Shown piece after piece: positions 1 to 6,229 of a stretch of 11,666 bases of DNA; the first letter of the stretch is position 1; each line of letters opens with the position of its first letter. Under the pieces are notes generated by a model. The model was not told the DNA's origin, did no database searches, and saw only the letters and a list, made by a program, of their open reading frames with translations. The stretch spans positions 1 to 11,666 of the forward strand of contig CAKZMN010000003.1 in NCBI GenBank assembly GCA_937128575.1, in the 5' to 3' direction. The position numbers and the translations under genes were made by a program. The DNA comes from an uncultured Alphaproteobacteria bacterium. GTDB taxonomy: Bacteria; Pseudomonadota; Alphaproteobacteria; Micavibrionales; Micavibrionaceae.

Positions 1-57
1 ATACCTATGCTCGCCTTTTTGGTTAAATAAAGTTGCTTTTTGCTCTGCTAAAAACAT
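1..57 (-). CDS. Possible start of a small or truncated ORF running off the window edge
   Basis: Read on the minus strand, an ATG at 57-55 opens a frame without stops to the window edge (19 codons, beginning MFLAEQKATLF). A Shine-Dalgarno-like AAAGGAG lies at 78-72, but it is 14 nt from the ATG, which is longer than usual. The stretch is AT-rich, unlike the GC-rich minus-strand fragment just upstream of it (108-380). It would be the next gene downstream of that fragment in the same direction. Nineteen codons are too few to identify a family, and an open frame this short can occur by chance. Confidence 0.2.
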   Translation of the reverse strand, partial: MFLAEQKATLFNQKGEHRY

Positions 58-61
58 AGGT
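3..61. repeat. Short 7-bp inverted repeat (ACCTATG / CATAGGT)
   Basis: ACCTATG at 3-9 is the exact reverse complement of CATAGGT at 55-61, separated by 45 bases. The right arm contains the ATG of the possible minus-strand ORF at 57-1. Seven bases at this distance can arise by chance, and I see no transposase or target-site duplication to go with it. Confidence 0.2.
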
Positions 62-107
62 TTTTCAGATACTCCTTTGTAGCCTACTCCTGACCGGAGC
101 ACAAGCC

Positions 108-380
108 CTAGGCCGAAGTTTCTTGCAGTATTTCGCGAAGCCTGGCGCAGTCGGCGCCGGAGCGCTCCGCGCGCTCGCGGCGGGTGTCTTCATCCGGCAC
201 GGTGCCATCGTCGTCGCGTTCCGAAGCGGCGCTCAGGGTGGAGTTGATTTCCTCGATATCAGGCAAAAGGTCGCGACGTTTGCCTGTGGCCGCAGCCACT
301 CCGCCCGCCACAAGGCCGGGGTCCGCCGGATCAAGCCCGCGCAACCGCGCCATCCGTTCGCGCAGGCTTTTCTTGGCTGC
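108..380 (-). CDS. C-terminal coding fragment of an unidentified GC-rich gene, cut at the junction with hisA
   Basis: The minus-strand frame is open from the hisA side to a TAG at 110-108, with an ATG at 353-351 but readable sequence (AAKKSLRER) before it, so it is probably the end of a longer protein rather than a complete 81-residue gene. By my count 58 of 81 codons from the ATG end in G or C, a clear coding bias and well above the neighbouring genes, which use many A/T-ending codons. The product is hydrophilic and charged, with an [12 protein letters not shown] segment and an Arg/Glu-rich end. That segment reminds me of the linker of zinc-ribbon/DUF3426 proteins of Rhodobacterales, but this is recollection, not a match I can verify. 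Its position where hisH or the 5' end of hisA should be suggests foreign DNA or a misassembly. Confidence 0.45.
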   Translation of the reverse strand, partial: AAKKSLRERMARLRGLDPADPGLVAGGVAAATGKRRDLLPDIEEINSTLSAASERDDDGTVPDEDTRRERAERSGADCARLREILQETSA

Positions 381-964
381 ATGTTGTTGATTTGGACGGC
401 GCTGTTAGCGGGTCTTCGAAAAACCATGATGCGGTGCGCGGCATTATTGATGCGGTTGATTTGCCCGTGCAATTGGGCGGTGGTATTCGCACTCTTGAGC
501 AAATTGAGCATTGGCTTTCTGAAGGCGTAAGCCGCGTTATTTTGGGCACCGCTGCGGTGCGTGATCCAGATTTGGTGCGCCGCGCTTGTGATTTATTTCC
601 TGATCAAATTGCCGTTGGGATTGATGCTAAAGATGGCTACGTCGCTGTTGAGGGCTGGGTTGAGAAATCAGACATTAAAGTAATTGAGTTAGCGCGCATG
701 TTTGAAGATGCGGGCGTTGCTGCGATTATTTACACCGACATTGATCGTGATGGCACGGGGGAGGGCGTTAATATGGAAGCCACCATCCAACTGGCGCAGG
801 CGACAAGAATTCCGATTATTGCATCAGGCGGTGTGGGCGCGCTGGCTGATATCCAAGCTGTGAAGGATGCCAGCACACACGGCATCAATGGTGTTATTGT
901 TGGTAAGGCCCTGTATGATGGGCGCGTAGAACCGGCAGATGTTTTGAAAGCCGCTGCTGGTTAA
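362..964 (+). CDS. hisA: HisA, phosphoribosylformimino-AICAR-phosphate isomerase, 5'-truncated
   Basis: This (beta/alpha)8-barrel enzyme isomerises ProFAR to PRFAR, the fourth step of histidine synthesis, in the cytoplasm. Recognisable HisA sequence begins at about 362 ([14 protein letters not shown]) and continues to the TAA at 962-964, about 200 residues against the usual 240-250. Present are VQLGGGIR, the second catalytic acid in AVGIDAKDG, the DRDGTGEG loop, and the phosphate-binding SGGVGAL and [11 protein letters not shown] loops. Missing are the first two beta-strands with the N-terminal catalytic Asp (the PAIDL motif) and any plausible start. Upstream DNA encodes a different, GC-rich protein on the other strand, so the gene as assembled cannot make an active isomerase. 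hisF follows after 50 bases, as expected for a his operon. A TTG at 392 keeps the frame open but is an internal Leu codon, not a likely start. Confidence 0.9.
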   Translation, partial: AGFSWLHVVDLDGAVSGSSKNHDAVRGIIDAVDLPVQLGGGIRTLEQIEHWLSEGVSRVILGTAAVRDPDLVRRACDLFPDQIAVGIDAKDGYVAVEGWVEKSDIKVIELARMFEDAGVAAIIYTDIDRDGTGEGVNMEATIQLAQATRIPIIASGGVGALADIQAVKDASTHGINGVIVGKALYDGRVEPADVLKAAAG

Positions 965-1014
965 GTTCGCCGTGGTGAGCTTGCCTTAATTCCTTTTTTA
1001 AAAAGTAGAGAGCT

Positions 1015-1779
1015 ATGCTTAAAACTCGAATTATTCCTTGTCTTGATGTTGATAATGGCCGCGTTGTGAAGGGCGTGAATTTTGTTGATTTGGTTGACGC
1101 TGGCGATCCAGTGGAGCAAGCGCGTCTTTACGCGCAGCAGGGCGCGGACGAGCTTTGTTTTTTAGACATCACCGCAACCAGCGATGAGCGCGGTACGATT
1201 TTGGACGTAGTGCGCCACGTGGCGGAGGAGGTTTTTATGCCCCTGACGGTTGGTGGCGGGGTTCGCAGTTTGGCGGATATTCGCGCGCTTCTTGAGGCGG
1301 GCGCGGATAAGGTTGCGATCAATTCAGCGGCGGTAAAAAATCCAGAATTCGTAAAAGAGGCTTCGCAAAAATGCGGCAGTCAGTGCATTGTTGTGGCGAT
1401 TGATGCCAAGGCAAAAGAAGATGGGTCCGAGGGGTGGGAAGTGTTCACCCATGGCGGGCGCCGCGGCACGGGTATCGACGCGGTAGAGTGGGCCAAGAAG
1501 ATGGCGGATTATGGCGCAGGTGAAATTTTATTGACCTCCATGGATCGTGACGGGACAAAAATTGGCTTTAATTTACCGCTGACGCGCGCGGTGTCAGACG
1601 CGGTTCGGGTTCCGGTTATTGCATCGGGCGGGGTTGGTAATTTGGACCACTTAGTTGAGGGGGTACGTGATGGCGGCGCATCTGCGGTATTGGCAGCCTC
1701 GATTTTTCATTTTGGTGAATACACAATCGCGCAGGCAAAAGATGTCATGCACAAAGCCGGCATTGCGGTGAGGATATAA
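1015..1779 (+). CDS. hisF: HisF, imidazole glycerol phosphate synthase cyclase subunit
   Basis: HisF pairs with the glutaminase HisH and converts PRFAR plus ammonia into imidazole glycerol phosphate and AICAR, linking histidine and purine synthesis. At 254 residues it is full length. The two catalytic aspartates fall exactly at the family positions, Asp11 in IIPCLDVD and Asp130 in VVAIDAK. Phosphate-binding loops VGGGVRS (79-85) and ASGGVGN (203-209) are intact, as is the SMDRDGTK motif (175-182). The ATG at 1015 gives the canonical [13 protein letters not shown] start; the AGAGAG in front sits very close to it and is a weak ribosome site. It lies between hisA and hisE in the same direction and is probably cotranscribed with them. 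The partner hisH is not in this window, and I would expect it upstream of hisA in the intact genome. Confidence 0.97.
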   Translation: MLKTRIIPCLDVDNGRVVKGVNFVDLVDAGDPVEQARLYAQQGADELCFLDITATSDERGTILDVVRHVAEEVFMPLTVGGGVRSLADIRALLEAGADKVAINSAAVKNPEFVKEASQKCGSQCIVVAIDAKAKEDGSEGWEVFTHGGRRGTGIDAVEWAKKMADYGAGEILLTSMDRDGTKIGFNLPLTRAVSDAVRVPVIASGGVGNLDHLVEGVRDGGASAVLAASIFHFGEYTIAQAKDVMHKAGIAVRI

Positions 1780-1784
1780 GGATT

Positions 1785-2105
1785 ATGAGCGAGCATATTT
1801 TAAATCAGGTGTTTGAAGTTTTGAAGACGCGCAAAGGCGCAGATCCAGAAGGATCGTATGTTGCAAGTCTGTATGCAAAGGGTACTCAGCACATTTGTGA
1901 CAAGGTCATTGAAGAAGCGGATGAAGTGATTGTTGAGGCGCTTAAGGGTGATGCGGATTTACTTAAGGCTGAATCGGCAGATCTGCTGTTTCACTTGATG
2001 GTGCTGTGGGCGGATCAGGGTATTGCCCCAGCAGATGTTTTTAACATTCTTGAAAAACGTTTTGGCACCAGTGGCCATGATGAAAAGGCTAGCCGAAGCT
2101 CTTAA
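1785..2105 (+). CDS. hisE: HisE, phosphoribosyl-ATP pyrophosphohydrolase
   Basis: HisE hydrolyses phosphoribosyl-ATP to phosphoribosyl-AMP and pyrophosphate, the second histidine step. The 106-residue length fits a stand-alone HisE rather than a HisIE fusion. The all-alpha NTP pyrophosphatase (MazG-like) metal ligands are visible: E43-E44-x-x-E47 in VIEEADE and E63-x-x-D66 in ESADLLFH. The start is five bases after the hisF stop with an AAGGA just before it, so it is very likely translated from the same mRNA. The C-terminal tail (about 96-106) is polar and probably disordered. The TAA overlaps the stop of the convergent gene at 2102-3106, leaving no room for a dedicated terminator. Confidence 0.95.
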   Translation: MSEHILNQVFEVLKTRKGADPEGSYVASLYAKGTQHICDKVIEEADEVIVEALKGDADLLKAESADLLFHLMVLWADQGIAPADVFNILEKRFGTSGHDEKASRSS

Positions 2106-3106
2106 CGAGCCTCGAGGCGCATTCCATGATAGCCGCCATCTATTTTATCTTCATAGATTGGATTTGTGATGCAGTGAAATGCGCCGCCTGACTCGCGTAA
2201 TTTTTCGGCTGGCAGGGGAATAACGTCATAGCCTGCGCGTTTAAGCTTGTCTTGGTAACTGGCACTGGTGGCATTGGTCACGATAATCGTGTTGTCACCA
2301 ATATATAGCTGATTACATGCATAGGCGTCGGCTTCTGCGGCATCAATTTCGATAAGATGTGTTTTGGCACTAAGGCCGAATTTATCGAATGCCACGCGGT
2401 TAAATTTTTTCAAATGCTTTTTGTCCACGCCGCCCGGATAGAAAACAATTTCACCGCGCGGTAGTGGCGATAGGGAGGTGTCTTGATGAAAGAAGCCTTC
2501 CTTTGTTTCCATTGAGTTTACTTTGGTGCCTGTTGCTGCCTTTAGATGTGCATGCGCGCGCTTGTCCGAGCGTCCTTCGGATGCGTTGGCGCGGTCGGTG
2601 TTAACTGTATAGCCAGACCAGAACATGTCGCGGTATGGGTCATATACATTATCGCCCGTGCCTTCGATATTAAATGGTGTTGCCTTGATAATGCGTCCTT
2701 CGATGCCCCTGGCCTTGTCTGTTGCTAGAATGAAGGCTTCGTGCAAATCAATCTCAGGATTGCGCTCTGTGTTTGTAAAACGGCTGCGCAGGGTAACTAA
2801 GCCGTGGTTTGTTTTCATGCTGAGTGATGCGTCGGCGGTGAATACTTGGTCATAATATTTGATGGTGTCTGTGTTTTCCATCGTAGGCAGCAATACAACT
2901 TCTGCCTTTGTTTCGATGGTTTCTTTTATTCTGTGCCAGTCTTCGAGATTGGCTTGAACGTAGCCCTTGGGGTCTTTATTAAACGCTTTATGACCGGCCT
3001 CTTGGAATTTGTTGGCGAAGCCTTTTTTTGGATCAGGATCCCAGATTCCGTAATTGGTGGGCTCGCACATCATGAATATTTTTTTGTTCGCCGTAACAGT
3101 CGTCAT
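2102..3106 (-). CDS. Amidinotransferase / dimethylarginine dimethylaminohydrolase-like hydrolase
   Basis: The 334-residue cytoplasmic protein has the layout of the guanidino-modifying enzyme superfamily (arginine deiminase, DDAH, amidinotransferases; COG1834-like). Its N-terminal MMCEPTNYGI resembles the MCPP-type opening strand of DDAH-like proteins. It has an Asp-containing DQVFTADASL (86-95), an EGTGDN (148-153) matching the family's EGGD, the catalytic His in FFHQDTSLSPL (His207), and a C-terminal GGAFHCIT with the nucleophilic Cys312. All catalytic positions seem intact, so an active hydrolase or transferase on an arginine-like substrate is likely, but I cannot say which. A TTGACA promoter lies upstream on the minus strand. 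It is convergent with hisE, overlapping it by four bases, and no arginine-catabolism partner genes are adjacent. The ATG at 3106 has only a weak AAAGAGAT ribosome site. Confidence 0.82.
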   Translation of the reverse strand: MTTVTANKKIFMMCEPTNYGIWDPDPKKGFANKFQEAGHKAFNKDPKGYVQANLEDWHRIKETIETKAEVVLLPTMENTDTIKYYDQVFTADASLSMKTNHGLVTLRSRFTNTERNPEIDLHEAFILATDKARGIEGRIIKATPFNIEGTGDNVYDPYRDMFWSGYTVNTDRANASEGRSDKRAHAHLKAATGTKVNSMETKEGFFHQDTSLSPLPRGEIVFYPGGVDKKHLKKFNRVAFDKFGLSAKTHLIEIDAAEADAYACNQLYIGDNTIIVTNATSASYQDKLKRAGYDVIPLPAEKLRESGGAFHCITNPIYEDKIDGGYHGMRLEAR

Positions 3107-3147
3107 ACGCAGATCTCTTTGTTTTTGTTGTTTTTTAATGAAGAATA

Positions 3148-3176
3148 TAATTAATTAATAGACTTTCTTATGTCAA
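3148..3176 (-). promoter_or_regulatory. Predicted sigma70-type promoter for the amidinotransferase-like gene
   Basis: On the minus strand TTGACA (3176-3171) is followed after 17 bases by TAATTA (3153-3148). The -35 box is a perfect consensus with ideal spacing, and the surrounding DNA is AT-rich. Transcription would start near 3141, giving a leader of about 35 nt before the ATG at 3106. Confidence 0.55.
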
Positions 3177-3216
3177 TGAAAAAAATTCCATTATGAGAGG
3201 CGTGTGAAAAGTTTTC

Positions 3217-3246
3217 TTGCACTTTTTTTGTCATATTTGATATTAA
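3217..3246 (+). promoter_or_regulatory. Predicted promoter for the S11 peptidase-like gene
   Basis: TTGCAC (3217-3222), an 18-base spacer and TATTAA (3241-3246) form a reasonable sigma70-like promoter in an AT-rich region. The predicted transcription start, about 3252-3254, lies almost on the ATG at 3256. The mRNA would then be nearly leaderless for that start, or have a leader of about 20 nt for the in-frame ATG at 3274. Confidence 0.4.
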
Positions 3247-3255
3247 TAAAACATA

Positions 3256-4626
3256 ATGAAAAATTCCTCTGCTATGAAAGTTCGTGTTTCCGGCGCTTTG
3301 GTCGGTGCGTTTATGTGCGCCATGCCTTTGGACGCGCAGGATACAGGCGCTGAATTTTCTTCTGAGCAAGACACACTTAGTAAGATTGAAAAGCAATCGC
3401 GTGTTGAGCATCGTGGGCGCGATAGGGCGCGGCCTTATCATGCGTTTTATGTTGGCGAGATGAATGGTGATGCACCGTTAATTGCAGAGAATGAGGATGC
3501 GCTTATTCATATGGCTTCCCTTAGCAAGCTTCTTACTGCCATGGCGTATTATGATTGTCGGGCTTTAGCGATTGCAGCGGCAAAAACCGAGCAAGAGCGT
3601 GATAGTGTGATTGCCAAATTTGATGCGGAACTACCGTCTGTGAAAGAATTTTTAGTGCATTCAGATAATAGACAAGCGCACCGCGGTGGTTTGTTCTTGG
3701 AGCACCTTGATTTAGATTTCATCAATCGCGGCGTCGAAGAGCAAGGGTTAAAACGCGGGCGATACCGTGTTTTTTCGAACGTGATTATTCCAGAGGTTTT
3801 AAAGCCGCTGGGGCTAAAAGATACGAAAATTTATAACCCAAGCGGTTTGCCGCCTTATGAATTTGGTCGTCGATATAGAAGCGGGTATTTTATTTATTCA
3901 CGAAAAGAGCGTCCGTTTAATTATAAGGGTTCAGGTTCTGGTCATTACAAAGACCCCACAGATTACAATACAACAACGCCTTATGAGGCCGCGAAAATTT
4001 TGCAGCGCATTGTGACGCATTATCCTGAAATTCATAAAATGCTTCAGATTTCTGAGCTTTGGAATACGCGACGAAAGCAAAATAAAGCCAATACCAATAC
4101 GTTGCTTGAACATTCGGTTCACAAAAAAGCACGCCCCTCTCTTGGTGTTGATGCGGGTAAAACGGGCACAAGTATTGGTGCGGGATCAATGCAAGGATTC
4201 ACGGCCAATCGTTTGATTTATAAAGACAGCGCGCGGATATTTGCGGTGGATGCAGGGCACTGGAAGTGGGCGCGCGATAGGCGCAAACGACTATTTAAAA
4301 ATCCAGACCGCACAAACCGCGACAAACATTCGCATGTTTTGATTGATAGCGCGTATGGATTGCTTGAGCGTAAATATATGCCCAAGGCCGATTTGGCGAT
4401 TAAGAGCGCGGGTGTTGTCCCCTTTGATCATTCTTTAAGTTATGCGTTTGATACGGCTGGGTTGCGGCGTAAAATTCAGCCTCAGAATTTATATGCGCAA
4501 GGGGTGCGAAAAAAAGGATCGTTTTTATCTCGGGTTTTTGTGAAGAAAAGCAAGCGCTCTAAACAAGCGCCAAACCATGTTGGGCATGCGCGCCGTCCAG
4601 AAGAGCCCCGTTTGTCGCAGGACTAA
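3256..4626 (+). CDS. Exported serine D-Ala-D-Ala carboxypeptidase homologue (peptidase S11, low-molecular-mass PBP), enlarged
   Basis: Such enzymes trim the terminal D-Ala from peptidoglycan stem peptides in the periplasm. A signal peptide is visible (MKVR, hydrophobic VSGALVGAFMCAM, probable cleavage after LDA at 25-27). The three active-site motifs are in order: S88-L-S-K91 (nucleophile S88), S136-D-N138 and K302-T-G304. NPSGLPP (194-200) matches the conserved NPxGL. The SxN to KTG distance is about 166 residues, against roughly 100 in E. coli PBP5. The extra length includes an Arg/Tyr/Gly-rich stretch at about 201-238. The C-terminus (about 415-456) is a basic, probably unstructured tail rather than the usual amphipathic anchor. 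Two starts are possible, 3256 and 3274; neither has a ribosome site, and 3274 gives the more typical signal peptide. It converges on panD with three bases between them. Confidence 0.82.
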   Translation: MKNSSAMKVRVSGALVGAFMCAMPLDAQDTGAEFSSEQDTLSKIEKQSRVEHRGRDRARPYHAFYVGEMNGDAPLIAENEDALIHMASLSKLLTAMAYYDCRALAIAAAKTEQERDSVIAKFDAELPSVKEFLVHSDNRQAHRGGLFLEHLDLDFINRGVEEQGLKRGRYRVFSNVIIPEVLKPLGLKDTKIYNPSGLPPYEFGRRYRSGYFIYSRKERPFNYKGSGSGHYKDPTDYNTTTPYEAAKILQRIVTHYPEIHKMLQISELWNTRRKQNKANTNTLLEHSVHKKARPSLGVDAGKTGTSIGAGSMQGFTANRLIYKDSARIFAVDAGHWKWARDRRKRLFKNPDRTNRDKHSHVLIDSAYGLLERKYMPKADLAIKSAGVVPFDHSLSYAFDTAGLRRKIQPQNLYAQGVRKKGSFLSRVFVKKSKRSKQAPNHVGHARRPEEPRLSQD

Positions 4627-4629
4627 ACT

Positions 4630-4989
4630 TTATTTGCTGCGGCCTTTGATTTGATTATTTTCATCCACCATTAGAACGGTTGGTTTGTGGGTCTTGGCGG
4701 TTTCTTGTTCCATTTGTGCATAGGCGCAGATGATTACCAAGTCCCCCTTTTGTGCGCGCCTTGCCGCGGCGCCGTTAATGCCGATTGTGCCGGAGCCCTC
4801 GGGCGCCTCAATAATGTAGGTTGTCCAGCGCTCCCCGTTATTAATGTTAAGGACATCAACCTGCTCATTTGGCAGCATTCCTGCCGCTTCCAGAAGGGCG
4901 GTGTCTATGGCGATTGAACCTTCATAATGAAGCTCGGCCTGGGTTACGCTGGCGCGGTGGAGTTTGGATTTTAGCATTGTGAGGAGCAT
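4630..4989 (-). CDS. panD: PanD, aspartate 1-decarboxylase precursor
   Basis: PanD decarboxylates L-aspartate to beta-alanine for pantothenate and coenzyme A synthesis, using a pyruvoyl group made by self-cleavage. The 119-residue length fits. The sequence opens with [20 protein letters not shown] and has the processing site exactly at Gly24-Ser25 (HYEGSIAID), so Ser25 becomes the pyruvoyl residue. Lys9 and Tyr22 of the family are present, as are the WTTYIIEA and [22 protein letters not shown] segments of the double-psi barrel. The start at 4989 matches the family; an AAGGG lies nine bases before it. It is divergent from hinT across 83 bases, converges on the S11 gene, and has no panB or panC beside it. 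Full-length proenzyme cleavage may need the PanZ or PanM factors known from enterobacteria, which are not visible here. Confidence 0.97.
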   Translation of the reverse strand: MLLTMLKSKLHRASVTQAELHYEGSIAIDTALLEAAGMLPNEQVDVLNINNGERWTTYIIEAPEGSGTIGINGAAARRAQKGDLVIICAYAQMEQETAKTHKPTVLMVDENNQIKGRSK

Positions 4990-5008
4990 GTTGTGCGGCC
5001 CTTATATC

Positions 5009-5036
5009 TTGCATCGTCAATAACTCCGTGTAATCT
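5009..5036 (+). promoter_or_regulatory. Possible promoter for the HIT-family gene
   Basis: TTGCAT (5009-5014), a 16-base spacer and TAATCT (5031-5036) lie in the 83-base gap between divergent panD and hinT, about 37 bases before the hinT ATG. Both boxes keep several consensus bases. I found no equally good candidate for panD on the other strand. Confidence 0.35.
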
Positions 5037-5072
5037 GATGAGAAAGCTAAATAGAGTCAAGGACACATCGTA

Positions 5073-5432
5073 ATGCACGCATATGACGACCAGAATATTT
5101 TTGCCAAAATCCTGCGGGGGGAAATTCCAAATGACACAGTTTATGAGGATGATTACGCGTTGGCGTTTAATGATATTAGCCCGCAGGCGCCGGTGCATGT
5201 GCTTGTTATTCCGAAAGGAGCCTATCTGTCGATTGATGATTTTGGCGAGCGCGCATCTGCGGTGGAGGTTCACGGCTTTTACGCTGCGATTTCCAAAATT
5301 GTTGATCAGTTGAATCTGGGTGAAAAGGGTTTCCGCGTTATCGCGAATACGGGCCATGATGGCGGTCAAGAAGTGCCGCATTATCATGCCCATATTTTAG
5401 GCGGGCGCGTGATTGGCCCGATGGTTTCTTAA
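5073..5432 (+). CDS. hinT: HIT-family (HinT-like) purine nucleoside phosphoramidase / nucleotide hydrolase
   Basis: HIT proteins hydrolyse AMP-linked phosphoramidates and related nucleotides through a histidine nucleophile. The 119-residue protein starts with the typical Hint N-terminus (NIFAKILRGEIPNDTVYEDD) and carries AFNDISPQAPVHVLVIPK (31-48). It ends with the histidine triad H103-Y-H105-A-H107 in VPHYHAHILGG; the middle His105 is the expected nucleophile. GQEVPHYHAH matches bacterial Hint rather than GalT or Fhit. An AAGGA lies about ten bases before the ATG. HIT genes are often found near hisE in alphaproteobacteria, to my knowledge; here three genes separate the two. It converges on the unknown gene at 5445-6014, with 12 bases between the stops and no hairpin in the gap. 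Confidence 0.93.
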   Translation: MHAYDDQNIFAKILRGEIPNDTVYEDDYALAFNDISPQAPVHVLVIPKGAYLSIDDFGERASAVEVHGFYAAISKIVDQLNLGEKGFRVIANTGHDGGQEVPHYHAHILGGRVIGPMVS

Positions 5433-5444
5433 ATTTAGTATTAT

Positions 5445-6014
5445 CTATCGCCCGGCTGGGAATTGAACCACGTTATTGGTGAAGCCTGATGTTGCCGTAA
5501 TGGGTGGTGCGGTATTCGCATTTTCAGTTGTTGCGATATTGATAAATTCCTCTGCGATCAACGTGTGTGAATGCGCCTGTATGTAGAGAATATCACATAG
5601 GCTTGCCGCCTTTGGATCCTTTGCGCGCAAGAAGCTGCAATTTAAATCTAATAGCTCGGCCATGTTTTCTAGATCTTCTGCTGTATGTACCAAAAGTTCA
5701 AAAACGTCCTCTGCATTGACCTCTTGCTGCTTTGCATTTTGCAGCCAAATTGGACCATATTCTTTAATGATGCGCTCTGCCTCTAGGCCCAAAACATCCA
5801 TGCTTGGTGATGCGCTTTTGTAGATTGTTGAAATTTTGATAGCGCCCAAAGCGATGGCTAAAAGCGCGGAATCTGGTTGAAAATCACTGATGGCTTCGTG
5901 CAGGCCATATTTAACGTCGTCCGTCATGCTGTCTTTAGCGTCTAAAACATCTGATACAATTAATGGTACCTGAAGTGTGTTTGCCAATGTCGCTAGTTCA
6001 ATATTATTAAGCAT
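5445..6014 (-). CDS. Uncharacterised helical cytoplasmic protein
   Basis: I do not recognise a family. The 189-residue protein has no signal peptide or membrane segment. It is acidic, Leu/Ala/Glu-rich and looks mostly alpha-helical: a helix at about 1-15, another around 47-65, and long amphipathic helices across about 75-120 and 128-160 (LLVHTAEDLENMAELLDL, DILYIQAHSHTLIAEEFINI). The last 30 residues are Thr/Pro/Asn-rich and end NNVVQFPAGR, which looks like a short linear tail. Only two Cys are present (C125 and C139 approximately). Translation probably starts at the ATG at 6014, with a GGTGAG-like site upstream. Codon use matches its neighbours, so it appears native. It sits alone on the minus strand between hinT and yifB, and the context gives no role. 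Helical adaptor or regulatory roles are guesses only. Confidence 0.7.
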   Translation of the reverse strand: MLNNIELATLANTLQVPLIVSDVLDAKDSMTDDVKYGLHEAISDFQPDSALLAIALGAIKISTIYKSASPSMDVLGLEAERIIKEYGPIWLQNAKQQEVNAEDVFELLVHTAEDLENMAELLDLNCSFLRAKDPKAASLCDILYIQAHSHTLIAEEFINIATTENANTAPPITATSGFTNNVVQFPAGR

Positions 6015-6025
6015 TTCATCTCACC

Positions 6026-6045
6026 CGTTTTTATTCGTTTTTATG
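6026..6045. repeat. Two tandem copies of a 10-bp unit in the 5445-6014 gene leader
   Basis: CGTTTTTATT is followed directly by CGTTTTTATG, 9 of 10 identical, 12-31 bases upstream of the minus-strand ATG at 6014. It would lie in the 5' leader or promoter of that gene. It may be only low-complexity AT-rich sequence. Confidence 0.3.
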
Positions 6046-6216
6046 TCTGCGCCGATCCCTTGTTTGTGCGCTGTTATCTTCCTTAGTAATGAGTAAAAGT
6101 GAATTAATCGTTAACATCGCTTTTCTTCTTTTATTTTTTTGTTTCTCGGATTTTTTACAATATTATTGTTTCTGTTTTGTTCTCATAGTAATGTTTGATG
6201 AATAAGAACGAAAATT

Positions 6217-6222
6217 GAGGGG
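6217..6222 (+). promoter_or_regulatory. Ribosome binding site fixing the yifB start
   Basis: GAGGGG ends seven bases before the ATG at 6230. An upstream in-frame TTG at 6215 overlaps this site and so cannot be served by it, which makes 6230 the start. The resulting MVARVNTVAFQG is also the family's normal N-terminus. Confidence 0.75.
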
Positions 6223-6229
6223 TTTAATT

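Noticed and set aside
123..530. 135-codon plus-strand ORF across the hisA junction
   Set aside because: It is the complement of the GC-rich minus-strand coding fragment and then an out-of-frame reading of hisA. Its composition (Arg/Cys/Ala-rich) is that of a shadow frame.
976..1010. A/T palindrome (CTTTTTTAAAAAG) between hisA and hisF as a regulatory hairpin
   Set aside because: It consists only of A-T pairs with almost no loop, and operon readthrough is expected here. I see no attenuator-like His codon run.
3300..3330. Possible lipoprotein signal (Cys21) in the S11 protein
   Set aside because: The residues before Cys21 (AFM) do not fit the lipobox pattern; a standard cleavage after LDA is more likely.
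3151..3441. 96-codon minus-strand ORF antisense to the start of the S11 gene
   Set aside because: It overlaps the promoter region and the signal-peptide codons of a well-supported gene, has no ribosome site, and its product looks random.
4971..5393. 140-codon minus-strand ORF covering hinT and the panD start
   Set aside because: hinT on the plus strand has a complete histidine triad and full family length, so the antisense frame is not credible.
6100..6125. TTAA-TCG-TTAA in the yifB upstream region as a CtrA site
   Set aside because: The spacing between the TTAA boxes is three bases, not the seven of the known CtrA motif.
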